A stretch of DNA of 52,445 nt from Verrucomicrobiota bacterium (GTDB lineage: Bacteria > Verrucomicrobiota > Verrucomicrobiia > Limisphaerales > UBA9464). Each line of letters starts with the position of its first letter. Within the stretch, counting starts at the first letter, position 1. Positions 30,469 through 39,087 of this stretch are shown here, piece after piece. The notes beneath the pieces are model-generated. The model was not told the origin of the DNA. It searched no databases and was given only the letters and a program-made list of their open reading frames with translations. Where the stretch lies: contig VHCX01000021.1 in NCBI GenBank assembly GCA_016871615.1, forward strand, positions 1 to 52,445, written 5' to 3'. Position numbers and translations under genes: made by a program.

Positions 30469-30543
30469 TGGTGCGCGATACAGGGTTCGAACCTGTGACC
30501 CCTACCGTGTCAAGGTAATGCTCTACCACTGAGCTAACCGCGC
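30469..30543 (-). tRNA. tRNA-Val (anticodon GAC)
   Basis: Read on the minus strand the gene starts GCGCGGTTAGCTCAGTGGTA and folds as a complete cloverleaf. The acceptor GCGCGGT pairs with ATCGCGC (one G-T pair). The D stem is GCTC/GAGC. The anticodon stem TTACC/GGTAG... encloses the loop TTGACAC, with GAC at positions 34-36. The T stem is ACAGG/CCTGT with loop TTCGAAC. The discriminator A and the CCA end are encoded. Confidence 0.95.
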
Positions 30544-30562
30544 AACCGCTCGGAGCGGCGAG

Positions 30563-30590
30563 AAGCTAGGTTCCATGGCGGAACCTGCAA
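30563..30590 (-). promoter_or_regulatory. Candidate promoter of the tRNA-Val gene
   Basis: On the minus strand TTGCAG (30590-30585) and TAGCTT (30568-30563) are separated by 16 nt and lie about 20 bp upstream of the tRNA 5' end. This is close to sigma-70 spacing. The spacer holds a 7-bp inverted repeat, AGGTTCC/GGAACCT, with a 5-nt centre. The -10 match is weak. Confidence 0.35.
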
Positions 30591-30796
30591 GGTTTTTGTT
30601 GGTCCATTCCCGGGCCGACCGATCGCGCTGCGGATGCGTGAGGGCTCCCAGAGTTGAGGCTCTGCGGGACCTCGGGGCGGGGGGAGGCGGTCGTTCCGGG
30701 ACCTCCCGGAGGATTGGTCCCCGGCGTGGGGGGACTGCGACGTCACGTCGCGGGATTTGCATGGCGGCCTTCGGGGGGAGGCGTAGCCTTCGGCCC

Positions 30797-31504
30797 ATGT
30801 TGGCGGCGTTGTCCGGATTGGTTGCGGGGCTTCTCCATGTGCTGGCCGGGCCGGACCATCTGGCGGCGGTGGCCCCGCTCGCGGTGAAGAGCCATCGCCG
30901 CGCCTGGTTCGCCGGGGTGCGCTGGGGAATCGGCCACTCGGCCGGCGTCGTGGCGATCGGCATCCTGGCCATCCTGTTCCGCTCCGCGATCCCGGTGGCG
31001 GGGGTCTCGTCGATGAGCGAGCGCCTGGTTGGCGTGCTGTTGATCGCCATGGGGTTCTGGATGGTGCGGCAGGCCCTGCGCGTGGAGGTCCACGCGCACG
31101 AGCACCTGCACGACGGCAGCCGCCATGGGCATGTCCACTTCCACGGTCCGGGTCATTCGCACGTGGTGGGGGGTGCCGGTGACGAGGTCGACCCGCACGG
31201 GGCCGGTCACGGTCATGGGCATGCGGCCCTCGGGATCGGCGTGCTGCATGGGTTGGCGGGGAGTTCCCATTTCCTGGGCGTCCTTCCCTCGCTGGGCTTC
31301 ACGCGTCTGGCCGATTCCATCGCCTATCTCCTGGCCTTCGGCGTGGGCACCGTGCTGGCCATGGCCGGCTTCTCGGCCTTGCTCGGGCGTCTGGCGGAGC
31401 GCTGGGCGGGACGGGCCCGTCGCGGTTACCGCGGCCTGTTGTGGGCCTGCTCGGCGGTGGCGTTCGGCGTCGGCGGATGGTGGTTGATTGCCGGTGGGGC
31501 CTGA
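30797..31504 (+). CDS. NicO/UreH-type nickel-cobalt permease-like membrane protein
   Basis: 235 residues with about six membrane segments. The signature HVLAGPDHLAAVAPLA in the first segment and a second HGLAGSSHFLGVLPSLG block match the NicO/UreH family of metal permeases. Between them lies a His-rich cytoplasmic or periplasmic loop (HAHEHLHDGSRHGHVHFHGPGHSH...HGHGH) likely to bind divalent metal. The ATG at 30797 was chosen because the hydrophobic core begins at once; ATG at 30761 is in frame and possible. It overlaps gluQ by one base (TGATG). No urease or hydrogenase genes are nearby, so the metal is unknown. Confidence 0.78.
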   Translation: MLAALSGLVAGLLHVLAGPDHLAAVAPLAVKSHRRAWFAGVRWGIGHSAGVVAIGILAILFRSAIPVAGVSSMSERLVGVLLIAMGFWMVRQALRVEVHAHEHLHDGSRHGHVHFHGPGHSHVVGGAGDEVDPHGAGHGHGHAALGIGVLHGLAGSSHFLGVLPSLGFTRLADSIAYLLAFGVGTVLAMAGFSALLGRLAERWAGRARRGYRGLLWACSAVAFGVGGWWLIAGGA

Positions 31505-32367
31505 TGGCCGGGAGGAGATCGCCCATGGCCTCTGGAGGTCCGCCAGTCTACCGCGGGAGGATCGCCCCGTCCCCGACGGGTCACCTGCACCTCGGGCATG
31601 CCCGCACCTTCTGGATCGCCCATGGCCGGGCCGAGTCCCACGGGGGGGTGTTGGTGCTGCGCAACGAGGACCTCGACGGCGACCGGGTCCGCCGGGAGTT
31701 CGTCGAGGCCTTCTTCGAGGACCTGCGCTGGTTTGGCATCCGCTGGCAGGAGGGGCCGGACTGCGGCGGACCCCATGGCCCCTACTCGCAATCGGAGCGT
31801 AGGGCGGTCCACCAGGAGGCCTTCGAGCGGTTGCGGGCGGCCGGTCAGGTCTACCCGTGTGTCTGTTCGCGCAAGGACATCCAGGCGGCGGTCCGGGCGC
31901 CCCATGCCGCCGACGACGAGCCTCTCTACCCCGGCACCTGCCGCTGCCGTCCGGTTGACGCGGTTTTGGCAGGCCGGCCGGTGTCGTGGCGCTTCCGGGT
32001 GCCCGACGGGGAGGTCCTCACGTGGAACGACGGCGGGCAGGGCTCGCAGGCCAGGATCGCGGGACGGGACTTCGGCGACTTCGTGGTCGTGCGGCCGGAT
32101 GGGGTTCCCAGCTACCAGCTGGCCTGTGTGGTCGACGACCATGCCATGGGCATCACCGAGGTGGTGCGGGGAGCCGACCTGCTCGTGAGCACGGCCCGCC
32201 AGATCCTGCTTTACCGGGCCCTGGGTTGGGCTCCCCCGGCGTTCTTCCACTGCCCGCTCCTGTCCGATGCGCAGGGGGTGCGCCTGTCCAAGCGGCATGC
32301 GGCCCTGAGCCTGCGGACGTTGCGGGACACGGGAGCCCATCCGTCGGAGCTGCGGGCGGCCTGGTGA
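31504..32367 (+). CDS. gluQ: Glutamyl-Q tRNA(Asp) synthetase
   Basis: 287 residues, a truncated GluRS-like enzyme without the anticodon-binding domain. It attaches glutamate to queuosine in tRNA-Asp. It shows RIAPSPTGHLHLGHART (HIGH motif), RNEDLDGDR, the zinc ligands CVC...YPGTCRC and the KMSKS equivalent VRLSKRH. The length and missing C-terminus fit GluQRS rather than GltX. The start overlaps the preceding stop as TGATG, so translation is probably coupled to the metal permease gene. Confidence 0.93.
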   Translation: MAGRRSPMASGGPPVYRGRIAPSPTGHLHLGHARTFWIAHGRAESHGGVLVLRNEDLDGDRVRREFVEAFFEDLRWFGIRWQEGPDCGGPHGPYSQSERRAVHQEAFERLRAAGQVYPCVCSRKDIQAAVRAPHAADDEPLYPGTCRCRPVDAVLAGRPVSWRFRVPDGEVLTWNDGGQGSQARIAGRDFGDFVVVRPDGVPSYQLACVVDDHAMGITEVVRGADLLVSTARQILLYRALGWAPPAFFHCPLLSDAQGVRLSKRHAALSLRTLRDTGAHPSELRAAW

Positions 32368-32455
32368 GTCCGGCCGGTGAGTCCTGCCGCACACGGGAGT
32401 GGGGCGGACAGGCTGGGGAGGGTTCGGGTGCGACCGGTTTGCCCCTGGTTTCGGC

Positions 32456-35400
32456 TCACGGTTTGCCCAGCCGGAAGAACCGCAGGTTCTCGGTCGGTTG
32501 TGGCAGGGCCACGTTCTGGCCGGCCTCCGCGCGGATCGTCTCGTCGGATGGCAGCCACGGCGTCACGAGCGACTTGCTTTCCTGCAGCTCGAACCCGACG
32601 GCCGTGACCGGCCAGCTCAGCCGGATCTCCCCGGCCACGCCCCCGACGTCGAGTCTCGGCGCGGCGGCCGAGGACGGCCTCAGCAGCCCGGACAACTGCA
32701 GCGCGAAGCGCAGGTCGGAGCTGTCGGCGGCGAACTGGTGCACTTCCACCGCGAGCACGTTCGTGCCCGGGCGGAGCCACTTGGGATCGACCGAGGCCTC
32801 GTACACCGTGGTTTCGTCGCTGCCGCCGACGCTTGAGTTGGCCCGGGTGGCCGACGTGAGCGTCCCGGTCGGCAGGTTGCTGCGGAAGATCTCGGTGCCG
32901 TTGAGGTACACGGCCGCGCCGTCGTCCCGGATCAGCCCGAGGTTCACCGAGAGGAACCGGGTGGGGTCGTCCACCGAGAAACCGTGGCGGAACCAGGTCG
33001 TCATGTGCTTGGCGGAGGCGGAAGGTCCGAAGCGCACGGTCGTGACGATGTTGTCGTCCCCGTAACCGAGCGGGGCCGCACCCCGGATCCAGGCGCTGTC
33101 ATTGAACCCCGCCGATCTCCAGAGGGTTCCGGCCAGGTCGCCGGTGTCGTAGTAGCGCCATTGCGCTCCCAGGGGCACCAGGGCGACCTGGGCGAGGTCT
33201 CCCGGTTGGGAGGCCTCCAGGTTCGCTCCTTCGACCGATCCGCTGATCGTCAGGGGATTCGAGAACCCGGACGGACTGAAGATGTAGCCTTCGCCGATGG
33301 CCTTGAGGGTGTAGGTGCCGCGGGAAAGCCCGGCCAGGGTGTAGGATCCGTCGCTGACCGTGTAGGTCTGCTGGGTGTTGGACACCTCGACCCGGATCCC
33401 GGGCACGGGTTTGCCGCCCTCGAGGACTCGGCCCGAGATGCGGAATGTCGTGGGGTTGCCGATGCGCACCAGGACTGCGGTCGATCCCTCGCCACCCTTC
33501 ATGTCGCTGACGGTGCACCGCACCGAGTACTCACGGGCCGTGCTCCAGGAGCGGCTGACCCGGTCGGTGTTGGCGGCCACGATGCTGTTGTCCCCGAAGT
33601 CCCAGGAGTAGGCCAGGGCGTCCCCGTCGGGATCCGAGGCCGTCGCCGTGAAGGTGACCGGGGCTCCGCTGAAGGTCGAGGTGGCGCTGGCGGACAGGGT
33701 GACCGTTGGTGGCTGGTTGTTGGTGAAACGGCCGAGGTTCACCTGGAGGTCGAGCGACTCGGGCACGGTGCCGCCCTTGGCCAGCGGGGTGATGTGGATG
33801 CCGGCCGCGCGGTCGGAGAAGGTGCGTCCGATGAGCAGTGCCGAGTCGTTCTTGCCGTCGGGCGACCCGGGCGTGACGTCCAGCAGGAGCGACGGCTGGT
33901 TTTCCGAGCGGGCCCATCGCAGCCCGACCCCGTCCATGAGGGCCGGGCGGTCGTTGAACCGCTGGCGGAACTCGAGCCAGTAGTTGGTCCGCGTGTTCCG
34001 CGCGATCCTCACGGCCCGGGTCGTGGCGGCGTTGGTCGCATCGTGGGCGAAGAGCCGGTAGGTGCCCGAGGCGGTCACGATGCGGACCTGGCTGGTGGGC
34101 AGCCAGTCGAGGAAGTTCTTGTAGCGGGCGTTGAAATGGCGGCGGCCGGCCGTGGCGTTGCCCATCGTGTCGAAGCTGTCCCCATACTCCACATTGCTTC
34201 CGGGGCCGATGATGCTCTGGCCTCCGGTGTCCCAGGAGTTGGCGTGGGCGAGGCCGAAGTTGTGGCCCAGTTCGTGCGAGGCGGTCCCGCCGGCCGCGTC
34301 GAAGGAGGCCCGGATCCAGGAACCGGGGGTGCCTACGTAGGCCAGACCCGCCCAGTTGAACCCCGGGACGGCCCCGACGCAGATGAGGTCGAAGTCGAAG
34401 GACGCCGTGTTGAATCCGGCCGCACGGGCCGCGTTCCGGGCATCGGTCCGCAGCACCGACGGGTCGGAGGCGCCATAGACGGCGGCGGTCTTGGGCATCC
34501 GGAGGGTTGCCGTCATGGCACTGCCCCCGCCCAGCGGACGGAACGTCGTCCTGCCGAAACTTTGCTCGAGGTAGAACGAGGCGATGCCGTTGAGCATGTT
34601 CGTCCCGGCCGCATCGCCGAGGGGCGCTCCGGCGAGGTCGCTGAAATCGCAGCGGATCATCAGCAGGCGCTTGAGGCCCTCGGTGTAGGCCGACTTCGGG
34701 CGGAACACGCCGTCGGCATCGGTGCCGTTGCCTTGGTCGAGGGCCGCCAGGAGGAGCCGCCCGTTGTAGTTCTCGGTGTGCGCCGCGCTGCACAGCCACG
34801 CCGGGTGCCCCCCGGCATCGACCGGCACCTCCTCGGCGAAGGCGGTGACCGGTTCATTCGACACCGCGCAGAGCGCGTCCTTGGCCGGGATCGCGGCGCG
34901 CGCGGCCTCGTCCGGGTCCAGGATTCGCACGGCGTTGGGGTCGAGCGCGAAGAGGTTCCCGAGGGCGATGCCATGCAGCGGGATGCCGCTCAGGGTCGGG
35001 CGGAGGAGCGCCGGTCCGTAGGTGTGGGCCCGCCAGGCGCGGTCCCCGATGGACACCGTCCGGTACACCGGCTCGAACGGTCCGGTGTGACCTGGGGAAG
35101 GGATGGCGGCCAGCACCCCGAAATCGCCGCGGCCGTCCACCGGTTCCTCCAGGTGGGCGATCATCGATGCCGGCAACGCCTCGCGAAGGCCTCCCGGCAG
35201 CGCCAGTTCGAGGGCCCGTCGGGGGTCGGACGGGATGAGTTCCTCGAGTTCCCGTCGCCGCTGGCGGGCCAGTTCGAGGCCCTCGGCCTCCAGGCCCCGT
35301 CGGGCGTCGGGGGATGATTCGGCGAGATAGCGTCGGGTCCAACCGGCGAACCGGGCAAAGGCCGGCTCCGGCACCGAGTCCGACCACCGGCTGGCCCGGG

Positions 35401-35671
35401 AGGCCGGCACTTGGGGCGACGTGGGTCGCGGCGGCGGCAACTGCCGGGCAGCGGTGGCGCCGGTCGTCGACGTCGGACCCGGCGTCCGATGGGCGGTGAG
35501 GGGTGCCGCCGATCGTTGCGCCGATCCCGGGCGGGTTGAGGCATCCGTCCGCCGGGCCGGCGAGTCCGAACCGGCAGGGGGCCTCGGGGGTGAGCCCGGC
35601 CGAAAGGCTCCGAGCCAGCTTCCTCCGATGGCGATGGCAACCAGCAACGGGCCGATGACGCGTCGGTTCAT
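32456..35671 (-). CDS. Secreted multidomain metzincin-type zinc metalloprotease with PKD domain
   Basis: 1071 residues. An N-terminal hydrophobic anchor or signal (VIGPLLVAIAIGGSWLGAF) precedes a Pro/Ser/Thr/Arg-rich linker. The catalytic site is H466-E-L-G-H-N-F-G-L-A-H476, an HExxHxxGxxH metzincin motif. DTMGNATAG about 25 residues later may be the Met-turn. The C-terminal half holds a PKD domain (PPTVTLSASATSTFSGAPV...YSWDFGDNS), a carboxypeptidase-regulatory/CNA-like repeat (ISGRVLEGGKPVPGIRVEV...GSYTLAGLSRGTYTLKA) and a galactose-binding-like domain. The last residues FELQESKSL...ENLRFFRLGKP resemble C-terminal modules common in Verrucomicrobia surface proteins. The family could be M6-like or gametolysin-like; the peptidase family is not certain. 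The ATG at 35671 gives the signal. Confidence 0.8.
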   Translation of the reverse strand: MNRRVIGPLLVAIAIGGSWLGAFRPGSPPRPPAGSDSPARRTDASTRPGSAQRSAAPLTAHRTPGPTSTTGATAARQLPPPRPTSPQVPASRASRWSDSVPEPAFARFAGWTRRYLAESSPDARRGLEAEGLELARQRRRELEELIPSDPRRALELALPGGLREALPASMIAHLEEPVDGRGDFGVLAAIPSPGHTGPFEPVYRTVSIGDRAWRAHTYGPALLRPTLSGIPLHGIALGNLFALDPNAVRILDPDEAARAAIPAKDALCAVSNEPVTAFAEEVPVDAGGHPAWLCSAAHTENYNGRLLLAALDQGNGTDADGVFRPKSAYTEGLKRLLMIRCDFSDLAGAPLGDAAGTNMLNGIASFYLEQSFGRTTFRPLGGGSAMTATLRMPKTAAVYGASDPSVLRTDARNAARAAGFNTASFDFDLICVGAVPGFNWAGLAYVGTPGSWIRASFDAAGGTASHELGHNFGLAHANSWDTGGQSIIGPGSNVEYGDSFDTMGNATAGRRHFNARYKNFLDWLPTSQVRIVTASGTYRLFAHDATNAATTRAVRIARNTRTNYWLEFRQRFNDRPALMDGVGLRWARSENQPSLLLDVTPGSPDGKNDSALLIGRTFSDRAAGIHITPLAKGGTVPESLDLQVNLGRFTNNQPPTVTLSASATSTFSGAPVTFTATASDPDGDALAYSWDFGDNSIVAANTDRVSRSWSTAREYSVRCTVSDMKGGEGSTAVLVRIGNPTTFRISGRVLEGGKPVPGIRVEVSNTQQTYTVSDGSYTLAGLSRGTYTLKAIGEGYIFSPSGFSNPLTISGSVEGANLEASQPGDLAQVALVPLGAQWRYYDTGDLAGTLWRSAGFNDSAWIRGAAPLGYGDDNIVTTVRFGPSASAKHMTTWFRHGFSVDDPTRFLSVNLGLIRDDGAAVYLNGTEIFRSNLPTGTLTSATRANSSVGGSDETTVYEASVDPKWLRPGTNVLAVEVHQFAADSSDLRFALQLSGLLRPSSAAAPRLDVGGVAGEIRLSWPVTAVGFELQESKSLVTPWLPSDETIRAEAGQNVALPQPTENLRFFRLGKP

Positions 35672-35729
35672 GGTGGAACGGATTATGCAACCTCCGTGCC
35701 ACAACTCCCACCCCAATCCCATTCCCCAA

Positions 35730-35765
35730 GGGACAGGCCCATCCAAAGGGACAGGCTCATCCAAA
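35730..35765. repeat. 18-bp tandem duplication containing the GGGACAGGC core
   Basis: GGGACAGGCCCATCCAAA (35730-35747) is followed at once by GGGACAGGCTCATCCAAA (35748-35765), differing at one base. This is the outermost occurrence of the element, just upstream of the metalloprotease start. A variant core (GGACAGGCTG) also occurs past the 3' end of that gene near 32406. Confidence 0.75.
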
Positions 35766-35839
35766 GGGGCGGTGGATCAGGGAGGAGCAAAAAGTCGACT
35801 GAAAGAATGGGCGTTTGGATGGAATCGGGTTGGGTTGCT

Positions 35840-35933
35840 GGAACTCTGGCAAAAACGGCCGAAAAATGGGGAGCAATAAAACTACATCAATGCAGTTGAC
35901 ATACATGAGATTTAGTTTCAGCCTCATCCCGGC
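35840..35933 (+). promoter_or_regulatory. AT-rich leader/probable promoter of the DUF2292-sulfate-binding operon
   Basis: This is one of the few AT-rich stretches in the window. It contains CAATAAAACTACATCAATG and a TTGACA-like element near 35897, about 35 bp upstream of the DUF2292 ATG. No well-spaced -10 box is clear and no riboswitch fold was recognised. A regulator binding site is likely but not identified. Confidence 0.35.
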
Positions 35934-36176
35934 ATGAGCACGCAAGCCAGCGCCGGGGGTCCGGAACGGGACGGTTCCCGCGATCCCCAGGTGGACCGGA
36001 TCGCCGTCGATGATCCGTCGGAGTGGATCGACACCCTCAACCCTTGGATCGCTTCCCTTCGCTTCGGGGTGATCCAGTTGGTGGTGCACGAGGGCCGGGT
36101 CGTGCAGATGGAGCGGACCGAGAAGGTTCGCCTGTCGGGTGCGGCCGGGAACAAGGGAACGAAGGGGGACGCATGA
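35934..36176 (+). CDS. DUF2292 (YezD-like) small protein
   Basis: 80 residues. The conserved family core is [33 protein letters not shown] in the second half. DUF2292 proteins are small, of unknown function, and are often next to sulfate or sulfonate uptake genes, as here. The N-terminal 30 residues are acidic and variable. The stop overlaps the start of the sulfate-binding protein gene (ATGA), so translation is probably coupled. A role in sensing or handling sulfur is inferred from context alone. Confidence 0.8.
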   Translation: MSTQASAGGPERDGSRDPQVDRIAVDDPSEWIDTLNPWIASLRFGVIQLVVHEGRVVQMERTEKVRLSGAAGNKGTKGDA

Positions 36177-37240
36177 GCTTGGCGCGATGCATGAACCTGG
36201 CGCGATGGTTCCAGGCCGTCGCCGGGTCGGCGCTCATCCTATGGGGTTCGTGGTTCGGGGCGGCCGGCGCCCAGGCCAAGGATGTCCAGTTGCTGAATGT
36301 CAGCTACGACCCGACCCGCGAATTCTACGCCGAGTACAACGAGTGGTTTGGCCAGTACTGGAAGGCCAAGACCGGCGACGGCGTGAAGGTCACCCAGTCG
36401 CACGGCGGCTCCGGCAAACAGGCGCGCTCGGTCATCGACGGGTTGCGGGCCGACGTGGTCACGCTGGCCCTGTCGTACGACATCGATGCCATCGCCAAGA
36501 AGCCGACCCTGGTGTCGCCCGACTGGCAGAAGCGCCTGCCCGAGAACAGCAGCCCCTACACGAGCCTGATCGTGTTCCTGGTCCGAAAGGGCAACCCCAA
36601 GGCCATCCGCGACTGGTCCGACCTCGTCCGCCCCGGCGTGGGCGTGATCACGGCCAATCCCAAGACTGGCGGCGGGGCGCGTTGGAACTTCCTGGCCGCC
36701 TACGGGTATGCCCTGAAGCAGGCCGGGGGCGACGAGGCCAAGGCGGTGGAGTTCGTCCGCCGGCTCTATGCCAACGTGCCGGTGCTCGATTCCGGGGCCC
36801 GTGGCTCCACGGTCACCTTCATCGAGCGGGGCGTGGGCGACGTGCTCATCACCTGGGAGAACGAGGCGCTGCTGGCCCAGCGTGAGTCGACCTCGGCCGG
36901 ACTCGAGCGCGTGGTGCCCTCGGTGAGCATCCTGGCCGAACCCCCGGTCAGCTGGGTCGACGGGGGCGTCCAGCGCAAGGGCACCGCCGAGGTGGCCCAG
37001 GCGTACCTGCAGCAACTCTACAGCGAGGCGGCCCAGCGGCTGGCGGCCAAGCACTTCTACCGGCCTCGCAATGCCGCCGTCGCCGCCGAATTCGCCGCGC
37101 AGTTCCCCAAGGTGGACCTCTTCACCATCGATGAGGTCTTCGGCGGCTGGGCCAAGGCCCAGAAGCGCCACTTTGCCGAGGGGGGCACCTTCGATGTCAT
37201 CACCCGCAAGGACGGAACCGCCGCCAGCGCCACCCCATGA
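36173..37240 (+). CDS. Sulfate ABC transporter periplasmic binding protein (Sbp/CysP)
   Basis: 355 residues. A signal peptide ends at about AGAQA-KDVQ. The mature protein shows the sulfate-binding family signatures [49 protein letters not shown] and [18 protein letters not shown]. The C-terminal TFDVITRK block is also typical. Length is normal. It overlaps DUF2292 upstream and an M14-like peptidase gene downstream by ATGA. The permease and ATPase genes (cysT, cysW, cysA) that normally follow are absent here. Confidence 0.93.
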   Translation: MSLARCMNLARWFQAVAGSALILWGSWFGAAGAQAKDVQLLNVSYDPTREFYAEYNEWFGQYWKAKTGDGVKVTQSHGGSGKQARSVIDGLRADVVTLALSYDIDAIAKKPTLVSPDWQKRLPENSSPYTSLIVFLVRKGNPKAIRDWSDLVRPGVGVITANPKTGGGARWNFLAAYGYALKQAGGDEAKAVEFVRRLYANVPVLDSGARGSTVTFIERGVGDVLITWENEALLAQRESTSAGLERVVPSVSILAEPPVSWVDGGVQRKGTAEVAQAYLQQLYSEAAQRLAAKHFYRPRNAAVAAEFAAQFPKVDLFTIDEVFGGWAKAQKRHFAEGGTFDVITRKDGTAASATP

Positions 37241-38148
37241 ATGTCGCCACCTCCATCCCGCCGGCCGAGAGGGCCGTCGCTTCCGAATACCTGCCCGTCT
37301 TCGCGGCCGCTGACCGACGGGGCGTCCCACCGATCCCGACCGGGGCCCCGGCCGTCGCCCCGGCCCGCCGCACGGTCCGCTCGATTGCCAAGGTGCTCGA
37401 GCCGTTGGAGCGGTGGGCCCGCGACTCGCGCCGGCTGGTCGGGATTTCCCATGCTCCCGTCCAGATCGGCGGAGAAGGGTATTCCCTGCCCAGATACCTC
37501 TACGTCGGCCGCAAGGGCGGGGGAGACCTGCAGCGCATCGGGATCTTTGCGACCCTGCATGGCGACGAGCCCGAGGGGGTCCTCGCGCTGGGCAGGTTCC
37601 TCCAGACGCTGGAAGACCATCCCGAGATCGCCGAAGGCTACGCGGTGTTCCTCTATCCGCTGTGCAACCCCACGGGGTATCAGGACGGCACACGACACAA
37701 CCGCGCCGGCGTGGACCTGAACCGCGAGTTCTGGAAGCAGTCGCCCCACCCCGAGGTGCGCTTCCTGGAGTCCGAGATCTGGATGCAGGCCTTCGACGGG
37801 ATCATCACCCTGCACAGCGACGACACGAGCCAGGGACTGTACGGCTTCGTGAAGGGCAGCGTGCTCTCCGAGCACTTGCTCCAACCGGCGCTGCTCGAGG
37901 CGGGTCGGTACCTGCCGCGCAACCATGGGGCGGTGATCGACGGGTTCGATGCCCGCTCCGGCATCATCCACAACGGGTACCCCGGCATGCTGCAATCCAT
38001 CCCGGGCATGTCGCGCCCGCCCTTCGAGATCACGCTCGAGACCCCCCAGCGCGCCCCGCTGCACCGGCAGGTCGACGCCCTGGTGGCCGCCCTGCAGACC
38101 ATCCTGGTCGAGTACCGCTACCTCCAGGCCATCGCCCAGAACATCTGA
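37237..38148 (+). CDS. M14-family zinc carboxypeptidase / succinylglutamate desuccinylase-like protein
   Basis: 303 residues, ATGA overlap with the sulfate-binding gene. Metal ligands are visible as H108 and E111 in TLHGDEPEG and H193 in TLHSDD. An [12 protein letters not shown] segment supplies the conserved Asn-Arg substrate-binding pair, and FEITLETP holds the likely catalytic Glu. No signal peptide is evident, so a cytoplasmic enzyme is likely. The substrate could be a peptide, a cell-wall fragment or an N-acyl amino acid. Its coupling to sulfate-binding and DUF2292 genes is unusual. Confidence 0.8.
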   Translation: MNVATSIPPAERAVASEYLPVFAAADRRGVPPIPTGAPAVAPARRTVRSIAKVLEPLERWARDSRRLVGISHAPVQIGGEGYSLPRYLYVGRKGGGDLQRIGIFATLHGDEPEGVLALGRFLQTLEDHPEIAEGYAVFLYPLCNPTGYQDGTRHNRAGVDLNREFWKQSPHPEVRFLESEIWMQAFDGIITLHSDDTSQGLYGFVKGSVLSEHLLQPALLEAGRYLPRNHGAVIDGFDARSGIIHNGYPGMLQSIPGMSRPPFEITLETPQRAPLHRQVDALVAALQTILVEYRYLQAIAQNI

Positions 38149-38244
38149 GTTCCGATTCTTGGCCGACCCCTTCCCGGGGAGGCCCCGCCCCACCCCGAGA
38201 CCCACCGGACCCCCGGAGGCATTGCCCATGAAATCCAACCGTCC

Positions 38245-39018
38245 ATGTCTCCTGCAGTCCTTCGTCCATCGACCGCACCCCGTTCCGGAGGAGCGGCCTT
38301 CACCCTGATCGAACTCCTGGTGGTGATCGCCATCATCGCGATCCTTGCCGGGATGCTCCTGCCCGCCCTGTCCCGGGCCAAATCCACCGCCAAGCGCGTG
38401 CAGTGCCTGAGCAATGTCCGGCAGATCGGCAGCGGCTACCTGCTCTATCTCCAGGACAATCAGGATCGCTATCCCAACCATGTCACGGAGCGCACGGCGC
38501 CTTCCGGGACTCCCGACACCTTCGAGGCGCGGGCTCCCTATTCGTATCGGCAGGTGCTCATTCCCTTCCTCGGCGGGGCCACAAATGTGTTCCGCTGCCC
38601 CAACGGTCCAAAATGGGAGCCGCCGAAGCCCGGGGCCTGGTTCACCACCGACTACGGCAACAACCACAACGAGGCCAATCTGGACAACGCGTCCCAACAG
38701 GCATGGTTCCTCGCCCATCCGGACTTCGGGTTCAACGAGACGACCCCGCCGTCGTCGTTTCGACAGCCGGCCCAATTCATCGTGCTGGGGGATGCCGGGC
38801 GGGCCAACGGCTCGCCGTCCCGTGGAGGAATGTATCCTCAACCGTGGGCTTTCGATGATGTCGCCTCCGCCCAGCAGCAGGCGCAGATGCTCGGACGCCA
38901 TCCCGGTCAGTTGGCCAACATCACCTACGCCGATGGCCATGCCGAGGCCGTGAAGACCAACCGGACGTGGCGATCTTACGCCGACAACGACTGGCAGCGA
39001 CAGGGAGGCACTCCCTGA
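38245..39018 (+). CDS. Prepilin-type N-terminal cleavage/methylation domain protein (H-X9-DG type)
   Basis: 257 residues. The class III signal sequence is [20 protein letters not shown], with cleavage expected before F and a glutamate at position +5. The globular domain holds cysteine-bearing [11 protein letters not shown] and FRCPNGP segments, and the C-terminus has [13 protein letters not shown], the H-x9-DG-type motif. These proteins are present in dozens per genome in Verrucomicrobia and Planctomycetes and are assumed to be pseudopilins exported or assembled by a GspE-type machine. Monocistronic. Confidence 0.88.
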   Translation: MSPAVLRPSTAPRSGGAAFTLIELLVVIAIIAILAGMLLPALSRAKSTAKRVQCLSNVRQIGSGYLLYLQDNQDRYPNHVTERTAPSGTPDTFEARAPYSYRQVLIPFLGGATNVFRCPNGPKWEPPKPGAWFTTDYGNNHNEANLDNASQQAWFLAHPDFGFNETTPPSSFRQPAQFIVLGDAGRANGSPSRGGMYPQPWAFDDVASAQQQAQMLGRHPGQLANITYADGHAEAVKTNRTWRSYADNDWQRQGGTP

Positions 39019-39087
39019 CCGATGTGGGACACGAGCCGAGGGCTCCACCGATGTCCTCGACACCACGGCGGTTCCCGAGACCGTCGG

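Noticed and set aside
32984-35317. A 777-codon plus-strand open frame opposite the metalloprotease gene
   Set aside because: The minus-strand reading carries HExxHxxGxxH, a PKD domain and a signal sequence; the plus-strand reading has none.
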